The translations under genes were made by a program, and so were the position numbers. This document shows positions 26,541-27,500 of a stretch of 27,500 nt of DNA, one piece after another. Origin of the DNA: Theodoxus fluviatilis. Its lineage: Eukaryota; Mollusca; Gastropoda; Cycloneritida; Neritidae. The notes below the pieces were generated by a model. That model was not told where the DNA came from and ran no database searches. It saw nothing but the letters and a program-made list of their open reading frames with translations. The first letter of the stretch is position 1; each line of letters opens with the position of its first letter. The stretch is taken from NCBI GenBank assembly GCA_034096865.1, contig JAWQFJ010001117.1, positions 2,781 to 30,280 of the forward strand, given 5' to 3'.

Positions 26541-26610
26541 GCCCATCCCTAGAATCTCTCTAGAATGGTGGAACCTTGAGAAATAAACTGCTGTGTTACA
26601 CCTGTTTTTT

Positions 26611-27461
26611 GACTCACATGCGAAGCAAAAGTGAGTCTATGTACTCACCCGTGTCGTCCGTCCGGGCGTCCGGGCGTCCGGGCGTCCGGGCGTCCGGGCG
26701 TCCGGGCGTCCGTGAAAAACTTTAACGTTGGATTTTTCTCGGAGACTATTAAGTCTATCAACACCCAATTTGGCATGATGGTGTATGATGACAAGGCCTA
26801 ATAAAACATACATAGTGACTTGTCCTTGCTTCAAGGTCAAGGTCGCAGGGGCCATAAATGTTGTCTAAAAAACAGTAATTTTTCACATTTTCTCAATTTT
26901 CTCTAAAGTTTTTGAGATTGGATACCTCACCTATTTATGGTATATAGGGCAAAGTAAGCCCTATCTTTTGATACCAGTTTGGTTGACCTTGCTTCAAGGT
27001 CAAGGTCACAGGAGCTCTTCAAAGTTGGATTGTATACATATTTTGAAGTGACCTTGACCCTGAACTATGGAAGATAACTGTTTCAAATTTAACAATTATG
27101 TGGGGCACATGTTATACTTTTATCATGAGACACATTTGGTCACATATCATCAAGGTCAAGGTCACTTTGACCCTTATGAAATGTGACCAAAATGGGGTAT
27201 GAACCACTAAAAGTGACCATATCTCATGGTAGAAAGTGCCAATAAGCACCATTGTGCTTCCTATGTCTTGAATTAACAGCTTGTGTTGCATGACCTTGGA
27301 TGACCTTGACCTTGGGTCAAGGTCACATGTATTTTGGTAGAAAAAGGTGTAAAGCATTTCTTAGTGTATGATGTCATTGGTAGGTTTAGTTGTTTGACCT
27401 TGACCTTGAAGGTCACCTGAAGGTCAATGTCATGTAAAGGTCAAGGTCAAGCATGTGAGTC
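26611..27461. mobile_element. AAGGTCA-rich interspersed element
   Basis: The edges are marked by an 11-bp inverted pair GACTCACATGC (26611-26621) and GCATGTGAGTC (27451-27461). The 5' part contains GTGAGTCTATGTACTCACCC and a short GTCCGGGC array. The rest carries at least fifteen AAGGTCA/TGACCTT heptamers. I remember this element as common in mollusc genomes. There is no coding frame, and the outer edges and target duplication are uncertain. Confidence 0.6.
26655..26712. repeat. 8-bp GTCCGGGC tandem repeat
   Basis: About six copies of CGTCCGGG follow CGTCCGTC near the left end of the AAGGTCA-rich element. Confidence 0.95.
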
Positions 27462-27500
27462 CTATGGGCTTTGCCCTTCTTGTTTCATTCATACTAGGTG

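Overview
This window looks like metazoan, intron-rich genomic DNA, most likely from a mollusc and probably a gastropod. Three things point that way: short GT-AG exons coding an animal protein, very heavy (TG)n/(CA)n and minisatellite content, and two interspersed repeat types that I remember as common in mollusc genomes. Those are a SINE-like element ending in a short hairpin plus a tetranucleotide tail, and an element packed with AAGGTCA/TGACCTT motifs. The species cannot be fixed from the sequence alone.

There is one real protein-coding gene. Nineteen exons on the + strand between 2219 and 24970 join in a single reading frame with consistent splice phases (1797 nt, 599 codons). The product matches ZZEF1, the large zinc-finger ZZ-type and EF-hand domain protein. 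The window carries an EF-hand, the DOC/APC10-like domain and the conserved region that follows. The start codon, the N-terminus and the C-terminal ZZ fingers lie outside, and I see no exon after 24970.

Layout: 1-1738 is a 33-bp minisatellite, followed by a (TG)n tract and then exon 1 (2219-2360). Intron 1 (5.9 kb) once held a single 39/44-bp minisatellite. That array is now split by three separate LTR-type insertions, at 3141-4604, 5014-6523 and 6541-7887. Each has TG...CA-type ends and 5-bp target site duplications, and all appear oriented on the minus strand. Removing them restores one continuous array. From 8218 to 24970 short exons alternate with introns, most of which contain their own unrelated tandem repeat (units of 15/17, 23, 24, 25, 42, 53 and about 80 bp, plus microsatellites). 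Three copies of a SINE-like element are present, two with perfect 11-12 bp target site duplications.

24971-27500 is non-coding: a diverged direct duplication, a 41-bp minisatellite, and an interspersed element (about 26611-27461) rich in nuclear-receptor half-sites, including five perfect DR0 arrangements.

The many long open frames here (up to 673 codons) come from tandem repeats whose units lack stop codons, and I do not treat them as genes. No rRNA, tRNA or CRISPR array is visible. The most interesting structure is the thrice-interrupted minisatellite in intron 1, together with arrays in the gene's sense orientation that repeat splice-site-like motifs.
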